From the NCBI GenBank assembly GCA_013368315.1, contig JAACJM010000049.1, positions 372,001 through 436,000 of the forward strand: 64,000 nucleotides of DNA, in the 5' to 3' direction. Shown in pieces: positions 10,235-21,424 of the stretch (position 1 is its first letter; each line of letters opens with the position of its first letter). A model generated the notes under the pieces. It was given only the letters and a program-made list of their open reading frames with translations. It was not told the origin of the DNA and searched no databases. A program made the position numbers and the translations under genes. Source of the stretch: Tetrapyrgos nigripes. Its lineage: Eukaryota > Basidiomycota > Agaricomycetes > Agaricales > Campanellaceae.

Positions 10235-11367
10235 CATCACCACCTTCTAACCCACGTACGCGCCACTAGCAAGCTTCATACGTACATCTTTTCCAGATCT
10301 CAATGGAAGAGGATACTAACCACGACTACAGAGATATCTAAGTATAACTGACGCCGTACAACAAAGCAGGAATGAAGTCCGACGCCACGAGTCTCCCATC
10401 AACCACAAGACACCAAGCCAGTCCCGACTCTAAACTTGGGGGAAAGACGATAAGTACTTGAAGTTGACTTGAAGAATAGTCTTAGCGCCACCTGCGAGAG
10501 TTCTAGTCCTCGGCTCAAGTTCCAACGAATCGAATCCATGGGTCAGCAGAAGAGACATAGTACTACGCGAAGAAAAGACACTAAAAGTGAAACGTATAAG
10601 CAATCGAATAGAGTCCTAGTCATGACAAAATCAGTCACTGGATCGTTCAAGAACATAAAGCAAGGGTATTATACGTGATATCTAGAGTGAAGTTGAACCC
10701 GGAATCGAGAAACTTGTACCATAACAAATCGTTGATGATATCGGTAAATATAGACTGAGAGTTATGACTTGGATTGCTGATGCTGACCACTCTTTGCTTA
10801 TAGCCCACCTCATTAACGATCCAACTCTTCTTCCAATTATGAAAGAGGTGTGGGCCAGTGCCCAGGCGTGGCGAGTACACAGCCAGAAGGAAAAGTTAAG
10901 AATACAAGAAATAAAAATACCACAAATAAAATGTAGCTTTTTAACTTGTGAAGAGGATGAAAGAAGAGAAAAAGGTCAGTGAGTGAAAAGTACAGTAGCG
11001 GGTGAAAAGGAGCTTGATAATAGGGCAAGTGACGGAAAAGGACGGACGGGAAAAATCGGGAGGCCTTAACATAGCCACACGCAGAAACCGAGTGTAAAGA
11101 ACTCATCCTCATTTCATTCGGCCTAGTAATTAGAAGTCAGTAAGTTGAAAGATTAGTGGAATTTGAAACTGGCAGTCATCAAAGTTCAAACAGTATCGTA
11201 CTTCCTCCTAGGAACTTTCTCCATTGTGCACAAGAGAAGGACAGATGCAGAGGAAAGGAGAGGTCCTACATAGAAAATCCCTTGTACGAGTGTATCTCCC
11301 CCTGAAAGGAGAAAGTTCTTCACCGTCTCTTCCAATAGCAGCATTCGCTTCAACTCCCGCTTACCAC
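10235..11367. other. intergenic flank of the Copia insertion
   Basis: No gene is supported. It holds a short segment around 10,391-10,431 resembling part of the frame at 4,743-5,075, and a segment at about 11,094-11,135 resembling 2,150-2,195. Confidence 0.5.
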
Positions 11368-11468
11368 GGAGTTCTAGGCATGTAGCGCTAGCTAGCTTGA
11401 CGAATTATTGCTCGTTGTATGTGTCAGAGAAGAAAAGGGCAGGAGTAGCATCAGTACTCACGTTGGGG
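11368..11468 (+). repeat. dispersed 101 bp repeat, copy 2
   Basis: The gapless partner of 2001-2101, with nine transitions and no transversions. This copy keeps CG at three sites where the other has CA or TG. It lies just downstream of the carboxypeptidase gene. Confidence 0.75.
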
Positions 11469-11625
11469 TGCAGTATGGTTGAGTAAAGAATGTTGGCAGT
11501 TGGTGGTGACGTTACAAAGATTAGAGAGTCGACAAAAGGGTTCGCTAATTCAATGTCCCACGCACACTGACGCATCGCAGGACAGACAATGAGTAACATA
11601 CACATGTACAGTATTTCTACGTAGT

Positions 11626-14600
11626 TCAGGGGAGCCCATGGCCAGCAGTACTAGCAGGGCCTACTACTCCACTTGCGGTAGCGGTAGCCGTCGCAATAAA
11701 ACTACTCCAAGAAGCGAACGTCTCACTCGGTATCACCAACGACGAAGCAGTCGTCCCATGTCCATAAAATATGACATTCGTTCCGGGCAACACGTCTTCC
11801 CCAAGGACGGGGTCTTCGCCTCCCACCACTACCACTGCGCCATTATCAGTACTATCATCGACATGCTCCACCAATCCAGTCGTGTTAGATCCTAGGATGA
11901 ATTCACGGAGGAAGACGAATGCCTGCAGGGATTCGAATAGCGACAATATGGTAAGGTCAGTTTACAAATTTTAACAGTAGACGCAGGAAGGACTAGATTG
12001 GATTCTCACCGCCTGAGGAACAGATCTAGGCACAAAATGCCCAGCATTCGGGAAGAGCGCATACGTGATATTGCGCTCCTGGTGAACAATCCCAGCAAAA
12101 GTTCCGTCATCATCGAAGAACGGAGTAGCTGGTTTGCGTGTGAAGCCTTGAATTCCGCCAAATGTGATGTTCTGATTTTTGTTTTTGGTGGGGCGGAGTG
12201 GGAAGGAAGGGGGTAAAGAAAGAGTCATAAACACGGCTTTCAGTACTGGAAGGAGGAGGGGTAGGGGGGATAAGAAACTTGTTTGACTGACCTGGATGAC
12301 CACTAGAAAGGAGAAACACGCATCCCAATCAGCAGGGTACAAAACCACCGAACAAGTAAGAGTCCAGACCTTGTAATCCACGATGCGCAACAAGAGAATC
12401 ATCGTTCCCTTCATAAATGACGATATTAACACCTTTTGCACTGGCGTTTGCAGCGAGTTCGGTCATAAAGGCCATTGGTCTGTCATCACATGAGTAAGTC
12501 AGCCTGAGATTACGGGTAGAAGAGAAGTTGGAGGGAAGGGGGGAAGGGACTTACTCGACACCTGTGTACAGATATACATGTGTGCGTGGGGGTTGGGGGA
12601 AGAGAAGAGAGGGGGGGGAAGAATCAGAAAATCAGATTCTGACCAAAAAGACCAAGAAGAAGCGGTAGAACGCTTACTAGGATCACCAAATGGATTCCTC
12701 CCGGGTCCATGACTCGTAAAATTCCCAAACGGATGCCCAAAGATCTCAACCCACTCCTTGATGGGTGCGTGTAGAGCGCTTCGGGTGCGGACATCTGTGG
12801 GAGGATATGTTGGGGGGGTGGACGAAGGGGGGACGAAGGAGCCAGAGAGTACAGATGATGTACGTCAGCACCGTGACTGAAGCATTGGAAACAAATGCAT
12901 GACAGAACGAGAGCCATACCGTTCAAGAATATACTCGGATCAGATGGAACCTCGGGCCTTAGAGCGTCGGGAATGTCGTATGGCTGTTGAAGACGAAGAG
13001 TTTGACCCTGGAGTTATACCAAGGCGATGAAGACACATACGTCAAATTCTCCTACAGCTGGAAAAACCACAAGTCAGCAATATGCATAACACAGTAAGAG
13101 ATAAGACACAAGACACTCACTCCAAGGAAACGTAAAATTTTCCGCATAATCCAACATCTCCTCATACAAAAAGCATCCATACATGGGATCTAACGTTCCG
13201 TTGGGTCGACCGGTTAGATCGCGTTTCCATGCTAAACGTTTTTCTTCCCTTTCTTCTCTAGCTCTGGACGTCAAATCCGAAAGGCCAGAGTCGCGGCGCT
13301 CGACGTTGTCCATATCACCCGTTGCCCGGCGAGCCCATGAGAGTGTCTTCTCCTTCCTCGCATTTGCTGTCAGCCTACGTGAGCGTGAGGCAGCAACAGA
13401 AGCAGCTAGATCGACAGTCGTATCAAAAGGGTCAACCAAGGGAGGGAAATGACCGCCTGTTTGTGGGTATGTGAGGTTAATGTCGTAGTTGCAGAGGTGT
13501 TCTCTGTTGGGGGGGAAGGGGAAAAGGTTGGTCAGTCAAACGTAAAGTGTGAAGTGTAGGCAAGAAAGGGATAGAGAAACCCAACACTAGTAGTACTCAA
13601 CTGTTCCTTAAAGTAAAGAAACACATCCGGGTCAAAGTTGATAATTGCGGGGTATGTTTCGAGGGTGTTGACCTGTCAAGTTGTCAGAGTCAAAAGTCAT
13701 AGAGATGATAAATGAACGTACCGTAGATATCTCCTCATACAAAGCAAACCCCCCAATAGTCCCATCACCTATAACAATCTTTTTTAGATTCACAGGTGGA
13801 TTTGGGGTCGAGAAAATGGTTTTGGCGATGTATGGCTAACGTTTCAATAGCGACATCGACATTATCATTATCAGCATGTGTTGGTAGCACCAGACAGGTA
13901 ACAGAAAGATAGAGCAAAAGACTCACAATAAAAGTCCCCGCATAACTCTCGCCTGTAAGATAAAAAGGACGTGTTGCGAGACTGGGAAAGACTTTGACGA
14001 GGTTGGTGAGGAAGCCGAGCTACATACATGGAAGAAAAGGACGTTAGGAAATCTCGGGGGCTTGTAGATTAAAAAGAAAAGTGAACGACGTACGAAATCT
14101 TGACCCATTTGGTCTTCGTCGAGGACTGTTAGGGTCAACACGGTGAGGTTGGACACGTCACGCTACCCAGACAAAGACAAAGACAAAGACACACCGTAAC
14201 CGGTAGCATCAGAGGTGGAGAATCCAGTGCCGACTGCGAAATAAGTAAACAAAATAGTCAGTATCTCGGTATCTCAAAAGGATGAAAAGGTTTTGGAAAA
14301 GTTGAAGTTGAAGAATACATATAGAAAGATGGAAAGAACATAAAAAAGTACACTGTACCTGGCTGATCCACCCAAAATGCATCCGCCAACTTGTTCCAAC
14401 TAAAATTATTTCCGACGATGGAGAAATCACCCGTTACTTGAAGAGGGCCGTTCTATTCACGAATATATGATAAGGATGTATTTTGAGAACCGTGTGTGTG
14501 CGCAGCCGAACATGATAATGATAGAAGGGACACAGTCACACACACTAACCTCCGTCATGAGTCCAACAAGACTCGAGGAACCTGGGCTGCACGAAGAGAG

Positions 14601-15191
14601 GAGCAATCAATCATCAGCGTATGGTCATGAGGGGGGTGGTCCAAGTCGACTATAATTAATACTATCGTTGAATGAACCCGATTAATGATCACTCACCCCC
14701 CATTCAACCAAATCAACCAAGGCTCATCTTCCCGCTCTCCAGCCTCAACAGTCAACGACCCATTCTCTTTTTCAAAAGCCCAAAACCAAAGGGTGTTGTT
14801 TGGATGCCCTTGTCTGTCCACGGCGATATTTCCTGCAAAGTTACGCGCGATGTCGATGTCGATGCCAGCCTGAGTGGTATCGGGTTTGGCTTGGGTGGTG
14901 ACGTTGGGGAGGGGGTCTTTTACGAGGAAGTCTGATAGTAATAGTAATAAGGTAGTAAGTAATAGTAATAGTCATAATGAAGCAAAAAGTCAGAGTGTGA
15001 CTGGCATAGATAGGGTACTGGGATACCACAAACTTACATTCTTGCCATTCAGGACTGAAATCTCCAGAAGGTATCCCAGTATAGTTGTGTGGAAAAGTGC
15101 TGGGTAGGTTAGCTGCGAGAACGGTCGTCCATGGCCAGGCAGGTATGACTGAGACTCCGAGAGCTGCAATCCCAATCCAAAAGCGCAGCAT
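11626..15191 (-). CDS. serine carboxypeptidase, family S10, secreted
   Basis: Many short exons read on the minus strand. A signal peptide (MLRFWIGIAALGV...) starts at the ATG at 15,191. The S10 substrate motif WLNGGPGSSSLVG crosses an intron near 14,620. It is followed by ENGPLQV, SWNKLAD and DQPVGTGFS (about 14,460-14,220). The nucleophile box GESYAG is at about 13,940. The Asp region reads IVIYEGNDDSLVAH (about 12,410) and the His box NAGHFVP (about 12,040). The full catalytic triad is therefore present. The family removes C-terminal residues from peptides in the vacuole or outside the cell. A highly charged Arg/Glu-rich insert of roughly 70 residues (13,200-13,430) precedes the YGCFLYEEML segment. 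The tail after the His exon is Ser/Thr/Ala-rich, which could suit a surface-exposed or glycosylated end. The final exon begins AFVFLREF after a CAG acceptor and stops at 11,626. Confidence 0.9.
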
Positions 15192-15931
15192 GTTAGTTAG
15201 TGCTAGTGCCAGTGATGGAAAGAGAAGAATAAGTAGGTCAACTCAGGAGATGATGTCCATTGTCTATGTGTAGTAGTACCTTTTAGACTGAACGGCCGTG
15301 CCGAGTAGTAGATACGTAGACCGTTCACGTTGTCCACACTGTCCACGCTGTCCACAAAGCGTCCTTAGCTTCTTGAACTATTGTTGTATCCATTCAGCAT
15401 GGAGAAATATATGTCGAAAAGGGCAGCTGATACATCTCCCATATGCGCCGCTCTGAACTTGTTCCGACTCTTCAATCACGTCAGTCTTTATCATCTCGAA
15501 GACTCGGAAAACAGCGGACTCGGAGACGATTAGGAAACCTTTTTGTATGATGCGTGACAATGAATTAGAATTGTTGACAGGATGAAGGAGCTGTAACAGT
15601 ATTTGAGGAAGACCCCGACGCGTGGAGACGACGAGTCTTCCTTTAAGAGAGAGAACACATCCATAGATGAAGAGGTACACCGTACACACATTTGCACATC
15701 GAGAGTCAGATTAGCCATTAACATTGCATCAATACAGACGGTGGGTGGTACACGGATAGCCGACTGTCTCTTGGTACCGGTACCGTCTAGCGCACTAGCG
15801 CAGTACTAGTCGTCAGCCCCGAACAAAACATCATAAATCCTTAAGCGCAAGACGCGTCAGTAAAAAACACACCCGAAGGATAATGGTCCCTCTTACCTCC
15901 ACAACTACTACTCCAATACCCACACCTAGCC
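15192..15931. other. intergenic, carboxypeptidase 5' side and SSN3 3' side
   Basis: No gene is supported. It presumably contains the carboxypeptidase promoter and the SSN3 3' UTR. Three near-tandem cgttgtccacactgtcc-like units lie at about 15,325-15,355. Confidence 0.4.
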
Positions 15932-17696
15932 CTACCCCAACCTAGCCTTCTTCCTCGCATGTGTCTGCCCGTGGCCATGTCCATGTCCATTCCCTTGATT
16001 ATGACTATGGTTTGGAACATACACCGCCCCAGCTCCAACACTCATCCCACTCGCAAAGCTGTTTGTACTTCCTGGTTTGGATTGATTTGCTTGAGTCTGT
16101 GGTTGGTGCGTATGCATTAACGAACGATATGAGACTGACAATTACATTGCATAAACGAAGAAAGGGGAGAGGATAGAGGACCTATTGAGGAAAGGATGAA
16201 AACTGGAAACCTACCTGAGTCTGTTGAACGAACGGAGCCCCTGCTCCCATCTGTCCCGGTTGTTGAGACCCTTGATTCTGAGCCGCAGGTATAGCCGACA
16301 TCATCGAAGGGGCATCGTCTTGAGTTATTCGTCGGTGAGGGGGAATTTGGTGGGATGCGACTGAAGAGAATGCGCTGTGAAGGTGTGTAGTCAGTATGAG
16401 GAAACTGGCAGTGCGCGATAGAAAAGGAAAGGAAAAGACAGGAAGAGTAACACTGTATGACTAGAAGACTTACTTCCTCGTAGGCAACGGATCTTCACTA
16501 AACCAAGGATGCTGAATGGCCTGTTTCGCAGTGAGTCTTTTGTCGGGATCGTATTGGAACAGTTGATGGAGAAGGTCCCAGCCTTGGTGAGAACGAATAC
16601 GAGATTGACACCAGTCGTTTAGGCGGTACTGGGAGCTGTGGAAAGGAAGGGGGGGTTAGTGTGAGTATAAGAAGAGAAAGAAAGAAAGATGGATGGATGG
16701 ACGTACCGCTCCAACTTCTTCATATTCCCATACTCAGGCATATGAACCAGCCCAGGCCATTGGTTCACCTCCGGTGTCCCCAACACCTCAAATATCCTCA
16801 ACAACTGATCCTTCTGAAACGGTACATTCTTCTTCGAATCCAACTTTGCCTCCTCTCCCTTAAATATAGGTCTCAAACTCGCCAATTCCGCAATAACACA
16901 CCCCACAGCCCAACAATCTATAGCCTTATTATAATGTTTCGCTCCCATTAAGAGTTCGGGTGCACGATACCATATAGTGACGACGACTTTGTCTCCGGCG
17001 TGGAGAGGTTGGAGGGGTTCGTAGATGAGACGGGCGAGGCCAAGGTCACCGATTTTGACAATACCGGAGGATGTGATGAGGATGTTGGCGGGTTTGAGGT
17101 CGCGGTGGAGGATGTGGCAGGAGTGGAGGTAGATGACGCCATTGATGAGTTGGTAGATGAGGGATTTGAGGACCGGTGTGGAGATGGGGAAGCGGAGGGT
17201 TTGGGAGTGGTGGTGGATGACTTGCTGGAGAAAGACATTTAGTTAGAAACGAGTAGACACGAGTATAAAAAACGTACCAAAAAGTCGTGTTCTGCATAGT
17301 CAAAAACCATGTAAATTGATTTATCCTCAAGGATGACTTCTTTCAAGGCGACGACATTTTCATGGTCAATCTCTTTATTCAACTACATAAACCCAGTCAG
17401 AGATGTCTGGGAGAAAGAAGAGGACTCACAGCCATTTCACGAATAGCACTCTGGCTAATGCCAGTGTAGGTCACCACGTCTCCCTCCTTGTCAGGTTTAA
17501 ACTTCTTAATAGCATGTATCCTTCCGTCCTCGTCCAGACTCTGAGCTTTATACACCCTCCCATACGTGCCCGAAGAGATAAATCCAAGGATGTTGTACTT
17601 TTTCTGGACCGTCCGTTTCATGGAATCGTGTTTTGCGCGATAGATACGCATAGGGTCATGGTGGAGGACGTTGGCTGTGGTTGACCAGTCTTCCAT
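15932..17696 (-). CDS. SSN3: Mediator cyclin-dependent kinase SSN3/CDK8
   Basis: About six exons. Exon 1 (17,696-17,430) encodes the N-terminus with [20 protein letters not shown], the glycine loop typical of CDK8, and [20 protein letters not shown], a signature segment of this kinase with the SMSACRE-like position reading SAIREMA. Later exons hold [17 protein letters not shown] (CDK8-type variant of DFG), [17 protein letters not shown] and [12 protein letters not shown]. The C-terminal lobe ends [11 protein letters not shown], followed by a Gln/Gly/His-rich tail ending KKARLG. The kinase pairs with cyclin C in the Mediator kinase module and phosphorylates RNA polymerase II machinery and transcription factors in the nucleus. 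All catalytic residues are visible. The gene is transcribed away from the DUF4470 gene, sharing an intergenic region of about 0.9 kb. Confidence 0.95.
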
Positions 17697-18567
17697 TGCT
17701 TGGGTTATGTGTGTGAGTGGAAGGAGGAGAAGAGGTTCCTCATCGTTGTGGTCGCGGTTCAGACATTCCGTGGGAAGGGACGCATCACGCAGCGCAGTCA
17801 GAGTCCATCGCTTCCGACATCACCTCCACAACGCCACTAGGGATAGCTTGTATGCAATCCAACCTCCTGCATTGCTGGTGTCTTTGACAATGATAAAGTG
17901 GCAAATGAGAACGGTGTTTCTAGGACGTGCGTACCTGCCTTTTACATCATATACTTCATGAGATGACACCCCTGACACTGACGACCTTATCTACGGCTGC
18001 TTTAGCGACATTGCCCTCGGACTCGCAATGGGCTGACAACGCCGATAACTACAATGTTAGTCGGGCCCACTTTACCCAACTTGACCCCTGTGGGCGTGTT
18101 TTGACTGACTTTCTTGTGCTTCTCAACTCGAGTTTACGCTGACACTCAGTGCTAAATGCTATCGCAGAGCTATGGTGGGAAGGATAGTACTGGTGTATGT
18201 AATTACTAGTCATATGAAGACACGATGGAGAGTGTATGTAATTACTGCTTCTGACGATAGTCATATGAAGAATGACGGGTTTTGAGCTGTGGAATCAGGA
18301 CGACAATTTGACGACAATTGTAGAGCCTGCCACTGGTAAACGCTATCAGAAAACTTTGAGCAATTTCATCTCGTCATTATATCATACGCCGAGAACCCGA
18401 AACCACCTGTATCGAGTCGAGACCTCCATAGCCCCTTTTGGACGACGCGATCGAGACGCGACGCGTTCACATGGTTTTCGGAAGCCAAATATTTGAAAAT
18501 TTTACCTTTCCTTTTTTTCGCCAGTTAACCATGATACCAGGCAGGAACTGCAGCACCCAAAGATCCC
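17697..18567. other. divergent promoter region between SSN3 and the DUF4470 gene
   Basis: No gene is clearly supported. The unresolved first exon of the DUF4470 gene may lie in 18,270-18,530, since a CAG acceptor just before GCAGGAACTGC (18,543) leads into its reading frame. A short tandem duplication is at 18,193-18,271. Confidence 0.45.
18193..18271 (+). repeat. imperfect tandem duplication in a promoter region
   Basis: GTGTATGTAATTACT then AGTCATATGAAGA occurs at 18,193-18,220. It recurs at 18,232-18,271 with 12 extra bases (GCTTCTGACGAT) between the two halves. Confidence 0.7.
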
Positions 18568-21424
18568 ATGTACCCATCCAACCTCAGCGCAGCCTTGTAC
18601 GAGCTTGGTGACTACCTGGCTTGTTTCCAGGCTATTTGTCGAACAGTTGCAAAGCTACAGGCGTCTCAAGAAGATAGTATCTCTCTCCTATGCAGGCTAT
18701 CTATTGGACTTGCCAAAACTCTCTGTCATGGCTGTCGCGACGATACAATCAAAAGGTCTCAAATTGAAGAAGGACAAGCCGTAGTTTCCACTTTGCAAGC
18801 ACTTGCCATTGACTCCGATGAGGGTTCGGATTCCGAGCTGTCAACGACCTGGTCGTATTGGAGGAAGATAGAAGCAGAAGGAGAGCCAAGCACGGAGCAG
18901 GTTGAGGATGCGAGATGTAGACTGACAAAGTTATCGTTGTATAAGCAGGCGATGTATGTCTCGTAGTATATCTCTGTATGTCTGACTTTTACTGACGATA
19001 CATTTAGCCAGTCCAATACTATGAATTACTATTCGGTGAGTTACGAGGAATGTCCTCTGTATATACTTATCGTTGTCTGTAGGTCGGCCACGACGATCCC
19101 TTGTCTATTGTCGATGATCACGGGGAGAGGCGACAAGACCAGTCTGACCAGAATCCCATGGATTTGGGCTCTTTGAGTGATTCGCAGCGATCGCGTCTAG
19201 CTTTCATGTTTGGAGGGGTCGGAGATGGTATGTCGGTGGTTATAATACTTTATTCCCTTTGGCTAATTGGTATACTCTCTGCTACTATTACCAGCCCGAC
19301 ACGCGTACAGCTCAATGATTGGTTTGCACAAGGCATACAACAAGTTGAAAAAGGAACATCAAGCGAACTTGCACGTCCATTTGACCCTCCTCGACGTTCA
19401 TCCAACGGTACTAGCTCGCGATCTCGTTATTATGATGTTATTGGATGGTCTACTGGCCGATGACAAGCGGTATCTCAACGGTCTTGAACTACTGGAAACA
19501 AATGGGGCCCAAGAAGAACTTTCTCGACACTCTGGAACGTCATCACACGAAGGATTTACCCTCACATGACAGCATCTGGGAGGATGAAAAAATCCTGCAT
19601 CTTAGCTACGAGAGGCTTTTCTTTCAGGCTACCCATGCATTTGGTCCACATCCCACACTTAGTCAACCAAAAGAGATCAACGACGCTTGGGCTATCTTGC
19701 GGAAGATGGCCGACGGAAACAAGATGCTGGATTTTAAAGAAGCCTTCTGGAAGGTAAAAATCTCTGAACCACTCGTTAGTTCATTACGGACTGATTCAGA
19801 CGTCGTAATTAGGCCCGAGAGCACACCGAAGCCAAGTGGAAACCCAACATGACCCTTTTCGTTCGTAAAGATTTTCCAGCGAGCTGATGGCTGCCCACTG
19901 AACTGCTTCATAGTCCCTATGCCACGAAGAAGATAAATATGGAGGATATCCACCCTTGATGCATGATCCATTCCAAACCATTTTGAGTCTACTCGATTTT
20001 AACAAGCGGATGGGCATTCATCGAACCGACAACACTTGCCCATCATACTCGATTGCATCGACCTTCTTCGACGCTGTCGCAGATGGCTTGAAGGATATGA
20101 AGGGCAAAGTACAGTGGGAAATCATTCACGGAGACATGTTTGAAGAAATGATGAAGATGAAGTACCGCGGGAAGGACGACCTGAGACCCGAACGCTTTCC
20201 ACGTACGTATATGCGGATCTGGCAAAGCAACGTCCCGTACGTCGTTCCTTAGCCGTTCGTGAACAGAGACTAATTGTGTTTGTAATGATCAGTGACTATC
20301 TTCATGGCCCTTTGAACTCCGCCATCTATGCTGCACCCAATCTCGAGCATGACCCTGTTAATGCCGCAGCTTCTGCCAATTGTATGCTCAATAGCGTCAA
20401 CTGGGATGGAGGCATTTACTGATCATTGTACAAGAGTGTTCTTTAACAGACAACGTCGTGCTTCAGCTTTAGTCTCTTGAAGACTGAGGAATTTCATCGA
20501 TACCTAGGATACAAAGTCAAGGATATGCAGCCCATGTTTGGCCTGATCACCCTTGTTCCTCCTTCTAAACCGTTCCCACTACCTCTATCCGACCTCGCTA
20601 CTCGTGAGGAGCTACACTACTGGCTCTCCAAGATCTTGCTCCATACCATTGCTCAAGCACAGCCAATGCCCATACCCGCTAGACCTCGAATGCCCAATAA
20701 CCTCGTCACCTTCATTAACATCATCCTTCACCTGCACAAAATCGGTTTTCCAGCACACTGGTTATCGCAATTCCTGTCCGACGTTATATCGGACAAGCTG
20801 CACACGACCGCACCAACCTACACGGGTGGACTTCCCGTTAAACTGTCCGAACGAGACCGGACCGTAAAGAAGCGCAAACTTCATTTGGCACCCTGGATCC
20901 CCGACTTTGAGCTCATCTTGAGCTCAGCTTATGAAATGCTCCCTATCCCTATTTTCCTTCCGACGAAAACGTCCAAAGACGATTTAGAAATCGTTCCTCC
21001 CGAAGACATCGGTCGTTACCAAGTGAAGCTCAAACAATGGACGTTCACGTCCAAATCAGAACTCCCTGTTAACAACGATGGCAATATCACGCTTCTCTTC
21101 AAGAGTCCTCCTTCACCGGATATCACGGATCTGGCGGCGAAAGTGGTGGAGGTAAATTGGCGTGCAATGGGGAAATCTATATGCAGATCGTCGTAGATAA
21201 ATGTCATATGGACGAGCAGAAGCTCATATGGAGGATGAGGAAATCGAGGTTCGAGAAGATGAAGAGAGAAGGGTGGTTCATTGTTCCCATTCGATCTGAT
21301 ATGAAAGAACCCGGTGAGTTTCCGTCCCCATTTGTGAACGCTGACGAATCAGTACTTATGCCCCATTATAGCGGCATACGGAGTCCCTGCAACCCGATGC
21401 AAGGAGATCGTAAACGAAGCGTGA
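18568..21424 (+). CDS. DUF4470-family protein, possibly disrupted
   Basis: The N-terminal part (YPSNLSAALYELGDYLAC) is followed by the DUF4470 core: RLAFMFGGVGDA-RHAYSSM across an intron at about 19,227-19,293, then LTLLDVHPTVLARDLVIMMLL. The C-terminal half is well preserved (HRYLGYKVKDMQPMFGL, RMPNNLVTFINIILHLHKIG, HWLSQFL). The last exon ends at a TGA at 21,422-21,424. The ATG given is the first in frame, but an upstream exon is likely. Function is unknown; the family is common in Agaricomycetes, sometimes with MYND fingers, none seen here. Between LLDGLL and the YW segment (19,440-19,500) the frame changes without a believable intron, and the expected linker of tens of residues is absent. 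The join near 19,860-19,915 is also unresolved. It may be a pseudogene. Confidence 0.7.

Noticed and set aside
17000..17242. Acidic plus-strand frame opposite the SSN3 kinase exon
   Set aside because: Complement of the kinase-domain exon, which has full motif support on the minus strand.
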